Shown: one piece after another, positions 10,125-21,262 of the stretch | Numbering within the stretch: the stretch's first letter is position 1 | Layout: each line of letters begins with the position of its first letter | The notes under the pieces: model-generated | Seen by the model: only the letters and a program-made list of their open reading frames with translations | What the model was told of the DNA's origin: nothing | Databases searched by the model: none | DNA from: Cryoendolithus antarcticus | Taxonomy: Eukaryota; Ascomycota; Dothideomycetes; Cladosporiales; Cladosporiaceae | Length of the DNA stretch: 64,000 nucleotides | Assembly (NCBI GenBank): GCA_002077065.1 | Contig: NAJO01000022.1 | Coordinates: 724,810-788,809, forward strand | Direction: 5' to 3' | Program-made: the position numbers and the translations under genes

Positions 10125-10676
10125 ATGGAGTCCAGACCAGTCCCCGTCTGCAACACCGATACTCAATCTCCGTTCTTCCGCCTCCCAACCGAGCTTAGAA
10201 ACGAGATCTACAGTCACGTCCTCACCCGCGAACAACCCTTGATCCCCTTCAACATGACACGAGAAGGATTCGCAGACTTCCTTCTTCATCTACATTTGCA
10301 TCATCCAATGGCACTCATTCAGGTCAATCGACAGATTCGCGCAGAGGCTGAAATGATGTTCTACAATAAAACACACTTCACCTTTGACTGCGTAGAAACT
10401 CTCAGACGCTGGCTGCAAGGACTCTCATACGCTTGTATCGACTCTATCGGACGCATCGACATGCGAACAACATTGAGGATGCGTCCTTCCTCAGGGAAAT
10501 TGACCGCCTTGTCGGAGGCGGAGCATGCTGTGCTGCGATGTCGGATAAGGATGCGAAGGTCTGGAGAGCAGGAACCATGAAGAGTTGAGAACGTGCAGTA
10601 CCAGACTGGGGAGAAGATGCTGTGGCTTCGGGGAGAGCGAGCGGTGATCAGGGTGGAGGTGGCACACGTGGTGTAG
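10125..10676 (+). pseudogene. F-box/2EXR-like gene broken by an in-frame TGA (copy A)
   Basis: The frame starting at 10125 runs to a TGA at 10578-10580, then continues in the same frame to a TAG at 10674-10676. The product begins with the pattern FFRLPTELRNEIY (residues 18-30), typical of fungal F-box-like or 2EXR proteins, and contains QVNRQIRAEA. The gene at 10939 is a paralogue: from VNRQ to the dipeptide EP both have exactly 85 residues, with no gap. Immediately after EP copy A has the TGA where copy B has Arg, and then both share the pattern V-Q...G-E-(K/R)-M-(L/M)-W-L-R-G. The stop therefore interrupts conserved sequence rather than ending a natural protein. A C-to-T change of a CGA codon would explain it. 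A truncated 151-residue protein could still be made. Confidence 0.7.
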
Positions 10677-10938
10677 GCCCGCTGCGGGTGTGTGGGAAGT
10701 GATCGAGCGCGTGCTGCTTGCGGTGTATTAGCCAGATTAAGCATGTCAGTATACCGCCGGACTTCCCGTCACTTTACAAAGCTCACACGCGTGTCAAACT
10801 GTCCATCCTTGTTCGTCCGTGCCAGCACCGCCTCTAGTCTGTAAAGCACGTGCTGTTCTAATCAGTCAATAAGGTGGACGTGCCGAACATGTCTAAACGC
10901 GAGCCTCTGGCAATATAACACATTGTAGTCGTAGAGCC

Positions 10939-11472
10939 ATGAAATCTACCCAGGTCAGCAACGGCGGCCCACGTATCCGACTCCTCGACCTTCCACTTGA
11001 GATCAGGACCCGCATATACAGAAATGCCTTCACCCGCAACCACCCACTGATCGTCTATGCCAAAGTGCGAACACAAGACACGGTCTCGAAGCACACCAGA
11101 CTACACGACCATGCAGCAGCACTCACCTAAGTAAACAGACAAATTCGTGCTGAAGCTGTGCCCGCATTCTACAGCACCACGTATTTCTCGGTCAACAGCT
11201 GGGCACTTCTCAAAGTCTGGCTACAAAAACTATCAGCGGATCAGATCGATCTGCTCAGCGACCTGGAGGTCGAGACGACGGGGAGTATGGACCCTGTCAA
11301 CGATCCTAAGGACAGGCGGTCTGTGGTCGAGCATTTGGCGGCAATCTATCGGGAGCAGATTAGGATGCTGGGGATCAGGGAGCCGAGGGTGGTGGAGATC
11401 GTGCAGTCGAGGAGTGGAGAAAGGATGATGTGGCTCAGGGGCCGCTCAGGACTCGTGAGTGCTTTTGAATAG
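10939..11472 (+). pseudogene. F-box/2EXR-like gene broken by an in-frame TAA (copy B)
   Basis: The frame from the ATG at 10939 meets a TAA at 11128-11130 and continues in frame to 11472. The start (LLDLPLEIRTRIYRNAF) matches copy A's F-box-like region. Between PLI and VNRQ both copies have the same number of residues, and the TAA sits exactly where copy A has Gln (CAG). A CAA to TAA transition is the simplest origin; it is the CpA-to-TpA change favoured by repeat-induced point mutation, though one site is no proof. I tried to splice the stop out, but available donor and acceptor pairs break the conserved frame downstream. The remaining sequence, including WLRG near the end, is intact, so the lesion is probably recent. 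Confidence 0.7.
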
Positions 11473-11745
11473 CGTTGTGATAGTTGGGACGTGAGCTCGC
11501 GGCTCGAGTGCAGAACCGAACATGGAAATTGAGAGACCCTACCTATTGCGGTCGGCAAGAGCGGTGATCCTGATGCTGAAGGAAGCAACATGAAGTGTTT
11601 CCTGCTGGAAAATTGTTGTGCGTATGTACACGAAGACATCCCCTCCAATCATTCGCTTGCGCCGTAACTCCGTGTGATCAAGTAGATTTCTGTCAAGCTG
11701 GTCCAGTCCCTCATGGTCCAAAGCTTTCCAATCCTTCCTCTTGAT

Positions 11746-12081
11746 CTAGTCGTCGTAGCCAGATGGGATTTGTCTTCGTCCTCGGGGTACTGCATCATGT
11801 CTTTAGTATACGTCTCGCACACACCAGACGTCTGACCACTCACTCGGGTATGTAAGAGGGATCTGTGATCGCATTGGGTCTCCGAGGCGTTCGCGAAGTG
11901 GCGGTACGACAATCTAAGACCACGTCAGTCCCAAGATTCCTCGTCTGTATGGCATGCTTGACCGTACCAGTGTGAGGGGGCCCATGCAGCCAATGACTAT
12001 GCTCCAGAAGATGGCAGGCTTCGCGCGCGCTGCCCAGTGGATGTACGTGGTGGGTGCGGTCCAGAAAGAGACGGGCGCCAT
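11746..12081 (-). CDS. Complex I 9.5 kDa subunit (NI9M, NDUFA3-like)
   Basis: Three exons, 12081-11968, 11913-11844 and 11789-11746, joined across two 54-base introns, give 75 residues. No single open frame reveals this gene. The spliced product starts MAPVSFWTAPTTYIHWAA, has one membrane segment (about 22-40, with AIFWSIVIG and GPLTL), then VVPPLRERLGDP and a C-terminal LTYPIPRGRRQIPSGYDD. This is the characteristic layout of the small fungal NADH:ubiquinone oxidoreductase 9.5 kDa subunit, an accessory single-span protein of the mitochondrial inner membrane arm. Both introns have GT...AG ends and consensus donors (GTACGG, GTGAGT). It is transcribed divergently from WBP1 with only 201 bases between start codons. 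Confidence 0.9.
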
Positions 12082-12282
12082 GGCTGCGACAGAGCTCGAG
12101 GGTCTGATCTGGCAGCGTGCTGAGGTGCAAGAGATGTGCTCGTGACGTTCCGAGTGATGCTGGTGGGAGTGCAGTCAAGGTCGCACAGCTCAACTGTAGC
12201 GCGAGTCATGCAGGTACGCCGAACAGCTGGCTCCAATGCTTCAACACCAGAAACATTTCTGTTGATTTGACAAGACCATACA
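12082..12282. promoter_or_regulatory. Compact shared promoter of NI9M and WBP1
   Basis: The two start codons face away from each other across 201 bases, so this interval must contain both core promoters and both 5' leaders. I identify no specific factor site. Confidence 0.5.
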
Positions 12283-13748
12283 ATGCGGTCAATACTATAC
12301 GGCCTCGTGCTGGGCCTCACGAGCCTCGCCGCAGCTCTCTCAGCAGCCGGCAACACACTACTGGTCGTCATTGAGGATGAAGCAGACAAGGCAAAGTATT
12401 CGACTTTCTGGTCGGATTTGATGTGTAAGTGACTTCGCAGCCACACGAAGAGACGGACTACTGATGAGATACACCAGCACGAGGCTTCCAACTCACATAC
12501 TCAACACCAAAGGATACGTCCCTAGGCCTCTTCCACCTCGGCGAACCCGCATACTCGCATCTCCTCCTCCTTCCTCCCAAGTCGAAGGGCTTCGGCCCCA
12601 ACCTTTCGCCCAAGCTGATCATTGAATTCGTCAACGCTGGATCGAACGTCTTGCTCGCTCTGTCTGGGGACAGCTCAGTGCCCAGCGCGATCAGTAGTCT
12701 ACTGCTGGAACTCGACATCACTCTACCCTCAGACCGGACGAGCTTGGTGGTGGATCACTTCAACTACGACACGAAGAGTGCAAGCGAGCAGCATGATGTC
12801 CTGCTTCTGCCGTCCGGCAATGCTGGAAAGAAGGGTGTGAAAGATTACTTTGGGGTGGAAGGGCTTGTAGCACTGCCACGTGCAGTCGGACAAGTGCTGG
12901 GCAACGATAGCCCGCTGCTTTCTTCGATTCTGAAGGCACCAACGACCGCATACACATACAGCCCGAAGTCGGACGATACCGAGGCAGACGATCTGTTTGC
13001 AACTGGTTCGCAGATCAGCCTTGTAACCGCACTCCAGGCACTGAACAATGCACGCTTCACCGTGCTGGGAAGTGTGGAGGCGTTGGAAGACAAGTGGTTC
13101 GACGCATCAGTGCAAGCTGCGACTGCAGGCGCGAAAGCGAGCAAGTCCAGTAACCGCGCGTTCGCCGAGAGACTCTCAGCCTGGACGTTCAAGGAGGCTG
13201 GCGTGATCAAGGCAGGCATAGTCACCCACTCTCTGAACGAGACGGGACAGAAGACTACCGACGTTACGAAAGCAGGCGTCGAGCTGAATCCCACAATCTA
13301 CCGCATCAAGAACGACGTCTACTACTCCATCGCTATCTCGGAGTGGTCCGGTACAAACTGGACGCCCTTCATCCCCGCAGCAGGCGATGCAGTCCAACTC
13401 GAGTTCAGCATGCTCTCGCCCTTCCACCGCCTGAACCTCATTCCCTCGCAACAGACAGCCAACGCAACGATCTTCACGCAGACTTTCAAGCTGCCAGATC
13501 AGCACGGCATCTTCAACTTCTACGTCAACTACCAAAGACCGTTCGTGACGAGTGTTGAGGAGAAGCGGACTGTGACTGTGAGGCATTTCGCGCACGATGA
13601 GTGGCCGAGAAGCTATGTTATATCGGGTGCATGGCCGTGGATTTCGGGCATCTGGGTGACGGTCGTGGGATGGTTGGTCTTCGTCGGGCTGTGGCTGTAC
13701 AGCAAGCCGGCGCAACCGAAGCAAGATCTCAAGGCGGCGAAGAGGTGA
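12283..13748 (+). CDS. WBP1: Oligosaccharyltransferase subunit Wbp1 (OST48 family)
   Basis: Exons 12283-12424 and 12478-13748 (53-base intron GTAAGT...CACCAG) give 470 residues, normal for the family. Residues 1-20 form a signal peptide. The luminal domain opens with NTLLVVIEDEADK and RGFQLTY, the standard start of OST48/Wbp1 proteins, and contains the F-N-Y-D motif (VVDHFNYD) and the ending FKLPDQHGIFNFYVNYQR followed by VRHFAHDEWPRSY. A single membrane anchor lies at about 430-455 with a short basic cytosolic tail. In yeast and animals this subunit is part of the ER complex that transfers the lipid-linked glycan to Asn-x-Ser/Thr. The first coding exon was found by extending upstream of the main frame to an ATG preceding the signal peptide. 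Confidence 0.95.
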
Positions 13749-14111
13749 GGTGTTGTTGAACGTGTTACAATGTAGCATAGCGGTTCAATTCGCTGTAACA
13801 AAAGCATCTTACACACTGGTCCAGGTCTAGAGCCAGAATTGATTTGATGCATCATTTGGGCATCACTTCACAGTCATCTGCTACTGACGTTCCCCATTGA
13901 ACACTTGGGTGTGCGGCCAGTATCGCTGTGGTGGCTATCACGGAGCCAATTCGTGACAGCTTTAGCTTTCGGCGGATGCTACTGCGATGCTCTGGTGGGG
14001 GTACAGCTACTTACATAGTCGTGTATGTATTTATGACTGACAACATCTTACAGACTCGATTCGTCATTCGACAGAGTCGATACAATCATAGCCGCTGAAT
14101 ACTACATTGCG
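13749..14111. other. Intergenic region
   Basis: Tandem genes flank it. I see no coding or structured element. Confidence 0.5.
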
Positions 14112-15005
14112 ATGATGGCGGCCCCTTTGCCCAGCATGAGTGCAACCACACAGACGATTGATAAGATACATCCATTAGCGGTGCTCCATCTCACGGCCAG
14201 AGGACCCCAGGAATCTCGCTTACTACTGCTACCCACAGAACTGCTCACGCAGGTTCTCGAATATGTCTTCGAAGCCTCGGAGGCAGGCCCAGTCACCCAC
14301 ATGCCCAATGGCATCGCAATTCTCAACAGCTCCTACACAGCAAGCTCCAAACTCTGGCCCCTGCTAGCCTGTCGCCAGTTCTACTACGACTACCAATACC
14401 TCGCCCTCGCCTACACGAGCTTCTCCATCACCAGCCCTTTCGCCAACATCGATGCGCGGCTGCTATCGCTCGCACCGAATCTCCAGTCCGCGATCCGCTC
14501 GCTCACTTTTGTAGCTGATGATCGACATTTCCGCAAGCTCATTGCCTGGGGAAACTGCCCGTTCGACATGCCTAATCTGAAACTGGATACACTCACGATA
14601 GTGCTGCTCTCGTCAAGCCGCTGGCACTTCCTCTTCGACCACACCAAAGACCTCATTCAGCTTCTCCGGCGCCTACACAGCCTCAAACGCCTCGTCTTCG
14701 TCCGCAATAATGCGTCCGTCAAAGGCAGTTTCAAAACTTGGTGTAATCGGCTAATCGGGCTAATCCTAAAGATTGACCACGAGCAACGCTACCTAGTTGA
14801 TCCGCCGTGCTTGGAGCAGGTCTGGTGGAGCTGGGAGTATGATGCCAAGGCGCAGACGTTCACACTTGAGGCGGGCGAGGCAAGGGAGCTGGTGGGAGAG
14901 GATGAGTATATGAGGGAGGTGTTGGGATTGATGGAGACGCTGAGAGTCAGTGTGGAAAGCGAGGAGTGGAATCCAGATCCAAGGAGTAGGGTGATGTATT
15001 ACTGA
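14112..15005 (+). CDS. F-box-like protein of unknown function
   Basis: A single exon encodes 297 residues from the first of two adjacent ATG codons. An LLLLPTELLTQVLEYVF segment at about residues 36-52 has the pattern of the fungal F-box-like/2EXR opening, followed by a region with ACRQFYYDYQYLA. The C-terminal half contains leucine-rich stretches (QLLRRLHSLKRLVFVRNNA) that could form repeats or helices. It is the third gene of this broad type within 5 kb, but unlike the two pseudogenes it is intact and only distantly similar to them. If it is a true F-box protein it would act as a substrate receptor for an SCF ubiquitin ligase; the motif alone does not prove that. Confidence 0.7.
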   Translation: MMAAPLPSMSATTQTIDKIHPLAVLHLTARGPQESRLLLLPTELLTQVLEYVFEASEAGPVTHMPNGIAILNSSYTASSKLWPLLACRQFYYDYQYLALAYTSFSITSPFANIDARLLSLAPNLQSAIRSLTFVADDRHFRKLIAWGNCPFDMPNLKLDTLTIVLLSSSRWHFLFDHTKDLIQLLRRLHSLKRLVFVRNNASVKGSFKTWCNRLIGLILKIDHEQRYLVDPPCLEQVWWSWEYDAKAQTFTLEAGEARELVGEDEYMREVLGLMETLRVSVESEEWNPDPRSRVMYY

Positions 15006-15462
15006 TCGATGCCGCGCTGAGTCTAAAGCCACACCACTGGCGCTGGTGAGCAGACTGCAGTCCACAGCTACTTCTGAGCCCAAGACGCTTGATCTGGGAC
15101 ACGACCGCTTGGAAAGGACCATGATGGTCACGTGCAAGACAGCTTCTGGCTTATGCCCGATATGCCCGGCGAGATATGCGGGTCTGCGATAAGATGCCGC
15201 CTACTACTGCAGGACCTCAAGAGCTGCCATACTGGACGTCGAAGCCAATAATGTGCGCCCCGGAGATACACATGACGACACGCACAATGGCGCTGATAAC
15301 GATGATCGACCGCGGATCTAGATCGCCACTACGATGGATATCTCTTCAATATCAGGAAGCGCATTGAACCCATGGGGCCAACTCGCACGACGCATATCCT
15401 CGCACTACACCTAGGCACTCTCGTTGACTACTTGGACGGTTGAGGTGATATTACGAAGCAGC
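15006..15462. other. Intergenic region
   Basis: Short open frames only. I recognise no gene, RNA or repeat. Confidence 0.5.
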
Positions 15463-16967
15463 ATGTCAACCACAACCGAGACCAAGACTGAAGTCGAGAA
15501 GACCGCGATCGAACTTATCTCCGAGCCTTTGACGCTACAATGTGGTCTTACCCTACCGAATCGCCTTGTGAAATGCCCCATGCAAGAGACCTTGGCGATA
15601 GGACCATATTTCGACCCTCCTATGGCAGCTTTCAGTAACCTCTACAGCAAATGGGCAAAGTCGAGTTACGGCTTGATCATCACAGGGCAGGTGCAGGTCG
15701 ACCGTCGGTTCTTGTCGATTGCAGGGGATGTCTGTGTACATGAGAAGAGCCTCGAACCAGACGTCCTAGCTATCTGGAAGCAATGGGCCAAGACAGCGCA
15801 AAGTGAGGGCACGCCGTGTATCGTTCAGATCGCGCATCCTGGTAGGATGTCTCCGATGGGTGCTGGCATTCGGCCCGTGGATATGCCAGCGTTGTGTCCT
15901 AGCAGCGTGCCTGTAGTACTAGGAGATTCCTGGTTGGACAAGATGGCGCTGGAGAAGGTACTTGGCACGCCCAAAGCCATGGACGAACAGGAGATCGACG
16001 AGGTGGTCGGGATGTGTACGTACCGTTGATCCACTCGGAAGCTACACAGGCTGACGCAGCGGGTTATACAGTTGTACACGGCGCCGTCGTCGCTCGAGAG
16101 GCAGGTTTTGCCGGCTGCCAGCTCCACGGTGCCCACGGCTTCCTACTCTCCCAATTCCTCTCACCCCACACAAACCGACGCACAGACTCCTACGGTGGTT
16201 CGCCACAGAGCCGTATGAAGCTCCTGCGCCGCCTCGTAACCGAGATCCGCGAAGTCTGTCCTCGACCCTACTGCCTCTCGGTCAAGCTCAATAGCGCAGA
16301 TTACATGGACGCTGGGACCGGGTTACAGCAAGACGAAGGACTCGAGCAGGTGCGCTGGCTTGTTGGGTGTGGTATGGTGGATTTTGTGGAGATCAGTGGT
16401 GGCAATGCGGAGAACAAGACGAGTGGACTGCATCAGTCGTTTGACAAGAAGACGATCGACAAGGCACCCAAGATGCGGGAAAGTACGAGGATACGAGAAG
16501 CTTTCTTCACGGAGTTTGCGGAGAAAGTGCAGTCCCTCAAGTCGCCTGTACCGATTCAGCTCTCTGGTGGTTTCCGCTCGCGCACCGGCATGGCCGATGC
16601 ATTGGACTCCGGTATCTGCCAGATGATCGGTCTTGGCCGCGCAGCTGTCCTCGAGCCAGAGCTGCCGCGGAAAGTCTTGCTGAATCCAGACTATGATGAT
16701 GAGCTGGCGTTAGGTATGAGCCACATCGTCAAGGGCCAGTGGCTGAGTAACCTTGTGCCGATCAAGGTCATCGGGGCTGGTCTGCCGATTCAGTTCTTCT
16801 ACTACAACATGAAGAGGCTGGGCAAGGGGCTAAGCAGTGATCCGGACGCGAGCATACCTTATGTGATTGCTATGAGTATCTGGGAGACAGTGAGTAGTGG
16901 GTGGTCGAAGTCCATACAGCAGGTGATTGCGTCAATAAGTGGAGGTGGGAGGGTGAAAGTAGAGTAA
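15463..16967 (+). CDS. NADH:flavin oxidoreductase, Old Yellow Enzyme type
   Basis: Exons 15463-16015 and 16072-16967 (56-base intron, CTGAC branch) give 482 residues. The splice restores EVVGMFVHGAVVAREAGF, as expected for the family. Features of the FMN-binding barrel are plain: LTLPNRLVKCPM near the start, IVQIAHPGR, then CQLHGAHGFLLSQFLSP and TDSYGGS, SVKLN, and the C-terminal phosphate-binding part with IQLSGGFRS and MIGLGRAA. Such enzymes reduce activated alkenes or act as NAD(P)H oxidases. Residues after about 400 form an extension with a hydrophobic stretch (IKVIGAGLPIQFFYYN). An upstream in-frame TTG was ignored in favour of the ATG. The 3' end is 69 bases from the end of the convergent MFS gene. 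Confidence 0.92.
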
Positions 16968-17036
16968 GCGTAGGCCTATTGACAGCGTCCATATACACGA
17001 CATTTTACCTCTTCAGCGTATCTATCTTGACGTTCC

Positions 17037-18923
17037 TCAGTGCACAACGCCAGCCCTCCCCATATCCTCCACATACTTCGCATACCTGCCCGCACTCCTC
17101 GCCCTCAGGCCCTTGCCATACTTCACAAATACCAGAAACGTCATGCACTGCGCCATACCCGCGAAGGCGGCGAGTATGAACGCGTTCTGCAGCCCCATAT
17201 TCGTGACCCAAGGCGTGACACCATAGCCAATCGCGAAGCTCATGGTATTGCGCACGAGGATGACAGTCACGATCGCTTCGCCGCCAAGATCGCGGTACGA
17301 GTCTATGCAGTAAGAGACGGAGAGCTGCAGGCCGATGGTGTTGGTGAGGGCTACTATCCCCATTGCCTGGTGCAAAGCAAGTCAGCACAATGAGTATGCG
17401 AAGATGAATTTGAGTGACTCACGAAGACGCAACCAAACCAATGTATAGCATGCGCAGCGCCTACACCCCAAAGGATGAGGCCGAATGGGATCAGAAGTAG
17501 CGATGGCGTGAAGAGCCACAGTCTATGCTCGGCTTCAAGGATGCCTTTGTTGCGTCGCGCTAGCCAGAGAACGATCCGATCGCCGCCGTAGCCTGTGTAT
17601 GCACTGCCGATCGCTACGCCGATCAGAGGTGAGACGTAGGATAATCCGACGGCCCAAGACGCAAAATTGTAATTTGGGCCCGCGAGGATGAGCGAGGCGG
17701 TGGCTGGGAAGGTGTCAAAAGTCTGCATGTGTTGAATTATAGGGAAGAGAGCTTACCATTGAGCACGTTGAACCACACTAGATTCGAGCCATACGAAAAG
17801 CCGGCGTAGAAGATGACTGGGAAAGTCAGGAAGATCAGTGGTCGCGCCACCATGCCGCCCAGACGGATCGGCTTGCGCAAATCGGCGCTCTGGAAGAGCT
17901 TGATCTTGTCAAGGTAGGTCTTTCGTGGTGTGGTAGGCACTGGTGACGGCGAGGCAGCCTCCAGAGCGGGACTCTCCACGCTCTTCTTCTCATCATCGGA
18001 CACACTCGGCGGAGTGGCGTCTGCAACTCGATACTCGGACTCAGGCTCATGGCCAACGAGCTGAGATCGGTCGAAATTCGTCTCCTCCATGAAGAAGAAC
18101 AAGAACACGAATCCCATGGCGCAGAAGATCGCACACCAGTACAGCACCCACTCCCATCCCTGCCCACGATCGATGAAGCCGGCAATGATCGGCGCGAAGA
18201 AGTTACTCCCCGCCAAGAGAAGTGCATACAGTCCAATGTATCGCCCTCGTTCATGTTGGAAGTAGATATCCGTAACGCTGATCTCGCACAAGGACTCGAT
18301 CGGAGCGCCAAAGAAGCCTTGCAGGATCTTGTTGGCGATCCATTGACCATTTGTTGTCGTATGGGGCGCCCAGACTTGGATGCACATGGTGGCGAGCATG
18401 CTGAAGAGATAAACGGGGCGTTTTCCAAACTGCAGAGCGAGTGGCTGCCAGAAGAGACAGCCCCAGCCGAAGGCCAGGAACATATACTGCGACGATGTAA
18501 GTATCCAGTACTTTCTATATCGCCGGGCATCCGATCCACATACCCCGGTCCCAGCGTTCAGGTTCGCAATCGTCAATCCGGTAGCCTTCGAGATGGGCTC
18601 AAGGACCGAGTAGATGGCTGCCGACGCAATGCCGACCATCAGCGTGTACACACACATACATGTCGTTGATAAGAGCTTCCTTCTTGGTGACCAATTCAAC
18701 TACATCGAGCACTGTTAATATCTTCAATAGTGCGTTCGAGCGTATAAGAACGTACAGGATCATCCGGATCTGATGAAGGCGCAGGGACAAGCACAATGTC
18801 TCGCTCTCCGCCCCTAGCATGCTGGGCGAGAAGTGTTCCTTCTAAGTCTACGAGGTGGACCGTTCCCGGAATCGGGAACGAAGCGTTGATGTGCGTTTCT
18901 TTGGGGCTAAAGAAGCCCATCAT
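17037..18923 (-). CDS. Major facilitator superfamily transporter, drug-exporter-like
   Basis: Five exons (18923-18756, 18699-18544, 18486-17757, 17703-17423, 17366-17037) give 554 residues. Each junction restores a family signature: SSDPDDPLNWSPRRK at exons 1/2, NAGTGYMFLAFGWG at 2/3, WFNVLNATASLILAG at 3/4 and CVFAMGIVALTN at 4/5. About twelve hydrophobic segments are present, split by a long charged central loop (about 280-345) rich in Ser, Pro and Glu. The DP-x2-P-x-NWS opening is usual in fungal 12-span proton antiporters of the multidrug/DHA group. It should sit in the plasma membrane and export small molecules. It is convergent with the OYE gene, a weak hint of shared xenobiotic response, not proof. 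Confidence 0.93.
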
Positions 18924-19436
18924 TGCGCTAGAGGATAATGGAAGGAAGAGATCAGAAGAGGTGGTAGATCTGACGTCAAAATACAGTCAATCCGCCGAGA
19001 GGTTACCCTACTTTGAGGTTGTGCGTTGGAAAAGGGAAAGCTACGACGTCGCGAACACAAGGAAGTAAGTCATTTGGTGCCATGCCGATCCGCAGGCCCT
19101 GCCTCCCAGTTGTGTGGAAGACGGACTTGAGACCCACCGAAGCTACTGTCAAAGCTATATCGCTGATAGCAATCTCATAGCTTTGCAGTCGCGTCTCATT
19201 CAAGTGAGTACATTTGCAAGGCCATGGTGGAGCCTGATATGCACAGGTCTGATAAGCAAGATAAGGCGTCGGCATATCTGTGCCGAAGCCGTTGCACGGG
19301 GTGTACTTACCGCTCTGGGATGGATGTGAAAGCTTGGCTGTTTCTGCCAATGACCCCAGCGCTCGCTGTAGTGTTGCACACTGGCCTTCCCTCACAATGC
19401 CGTATACCGTACGCAAAGCTCACCATGGAAACGTTC
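18924..19436. other. Intergenic region upstream of the MFS gene
   Basis: It should contain the MFS promoter and the terminator of the next reverse-strand gene. Reverse-strand codons at 19003-19416 are open but show nothing recognisable. Confidence 0.5.
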
Positions 19437-21262
19437 TCACTTCAAAACCCAGTCAGGGTGCGCACTAAGTGTCCCCTCGCTCGCGAGCTGCTCGTCTGAG
19501 AGCACATTGCGCTCAAACCAGCAGTCCTTGCATAGGTCGTCGCGCAGTCTCGTGGCATAAGCTTCTAGGTACATTGCCGCCATAGGCGACAAGCGTTCGA
19601 GCTTATCTAGCTCACTATAGAACTCGGTCAATGTGGAAGTGGCTGCGCCGAGTGTTGCACGCGATGTGTCTTCGTCGGCTGCGGATGACTCCGGTGTGAG
19701 TAGTCCAGTGTCGTCTACGTCTGGAACAATCGGATCAAGCTCTTCGCAATGCTTCGCACAATAGTCCGCTGCGTCGCGCAGCCGAGCGTTGCCTTCTGGT
19801 GCCACTGAGGAGGTGTCCGTCCGGAATTGCCCGAGCAACATCTCGAGTACTTCGTCCTTCTCAGCAGCCTTCTCCAGCAGAGTCATCAAGTACGTTTCAA
19901 GCTGTGTCCATGGTGGATCTCCGTCCTTTATCTCAGTTGCGTCTGGTTCCCTCAGAAGTGATTTCGTGGCGGTCTGAGCCATGTCGCGCAGTGACTCGCA
20001 ACGTGGAAGTTCGATTGATTGGTCAAACATCTGATCATACAAGGCCGAGGCGTCTCGTCGCGATTGCGCGCGGTCAATGCCAGTGAAGCTTAGCATCATG
20101 CTGCCGCGCATTGGTGTGTAATTAACGCACCCGTTGAGCAATGGCTGACCAGCTCTCTGGCTCACTAAACGCTCCAACCCGGCAGTCGTACTTGAGATTC
20201 GCATCAAGTCGGCTGCTGCATCCTCAATAATACTCGCCTTCCGCTCGAGACCTGCCCTGTGTTGCGCCGTCGCTTCATTCGCTTCGTGACTTGCTGTGAG
20301 TTCTGTGACGTGCTTCTGGAATGCTTGGAGCTGCTCACGGGTGGCACTTCCTCTGCTGACCGCGAGCATGGTCTTCTTCAACGCTGGATCTGATGCGGCG
20401 CGATCGGCAATTAATCTAATGACTGGTCCGGAGGGCAATCCTGTGGCTACATTCTCTGCTACTGGAGCGTAAGGCGAACGGTAGTTATCACCTACGGCAC
20501 CCGTACTATTCTTTACATCAGCTAGAGCAAGCTGTGCTCGAATCGCAGTCACCATCCTCAGCTGAAGTAGCCGTCTCTCGATGCAGCTAACTGTAGAGTG
20601 GGCAACCGTGACACCTCCTGCTCTGCCGTAAGCATAGTCGTTCCAGTTTGCGAAGTGGATACAGGTGGCGATGGCGGTCTTGGAGGTGGAAGCAATGGCT
20701 TTCTGACATTGTGCAACCGTGCCCACAATCCGAAGGAAGCATCCGTAAGACTCTCAGCAGTCTTCACAAGGCTCATGACTGCCATGGCGTCCGCCTCGCC
20801 CGCATATGGATGCCAACAGTTTGTTTGACTATGGTGTCCACCTGGAACGATTGCCGAGTCTCCGATTGCAGGGTCTACAATGCCTAGATCGGCGTTGACA
20901 CTCCACAGGTTGATCTCATTTAGCTCACGATCCTGTCGAGGGATCGATCGGTCGGCCCAGCTAAGCCGCTCTGCTACCAGGAAAAGCTTGCGGTCGTGTA
21001 TCGAGAATGAACGTGGTTTGCGACACTTCGCGCATTGCCCCAGCCAGTCTTCGTTCTCATGCAGTGCATGCCATGAGTCGAAAGGCAATAGTGAGATCGG
21101 ATAAGAGACATCATGGAAGTTCCGGCCGCAGCCTGAAGCCGGATGGTTGGCATGAATGATCCTATGCTCAAAAGGTCTGGGCCGCTCTTCAACTCGTACT
21201 CGTTTGGCGACATGATGAGCACCCTGCTCGTCTGACAAGCCACGCTTGCGAGACGACATCAT
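19437..21262 (-). CDS. Uncharacterised fungal protein, probably nuclear
   Basis: Exons 21262-20615 and 20561-19437 (53-base intron with a weak GTGTCA donor) give 590 residues. I do not recognise the family. A basic cluster near the N-terminus (SSRKRG ... KRVRVEERPR) could be a nuclear localisation signal. Residues 40-110 contain HANHPASGCGRNFHDVSYP and WLGQCAKCRKPRSF, with Cys pairs and His residues that might bind a metal. The middle is proline-rich (PLLPPPRPPSPP). The second exon is mostly helical, acidic and low in hydrophobic runs, with no membrane segment. Spliced reading TAEQE-LRMVTAIRAQL is smooth, which supports the intron. No functional context comes from its neighbours. Confidence 0.75.

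Noticed and set aside
10540..10620. A short intron that would remove the TGA in F-box-like copy A
   Set aside because: The only GT...AG pair nearby (about 44 bases) shifts the frame away from the conserved C-terminal block.
11040..11145. An intron that would remove the TAA in F-box-like copy B
   Set aside because: Every donor and acceptor pair tried puts the conserved VNRQIRAEA block out of frame, while the unspliced copy is collinear with its paralogue.
8814..18923. A secondary-metabolite cluster made of the SDR, OYE and MFS genes
   Set aside because: No backbone synthase is present and housekeeping genes (NI9M, WBP1) lie between them.
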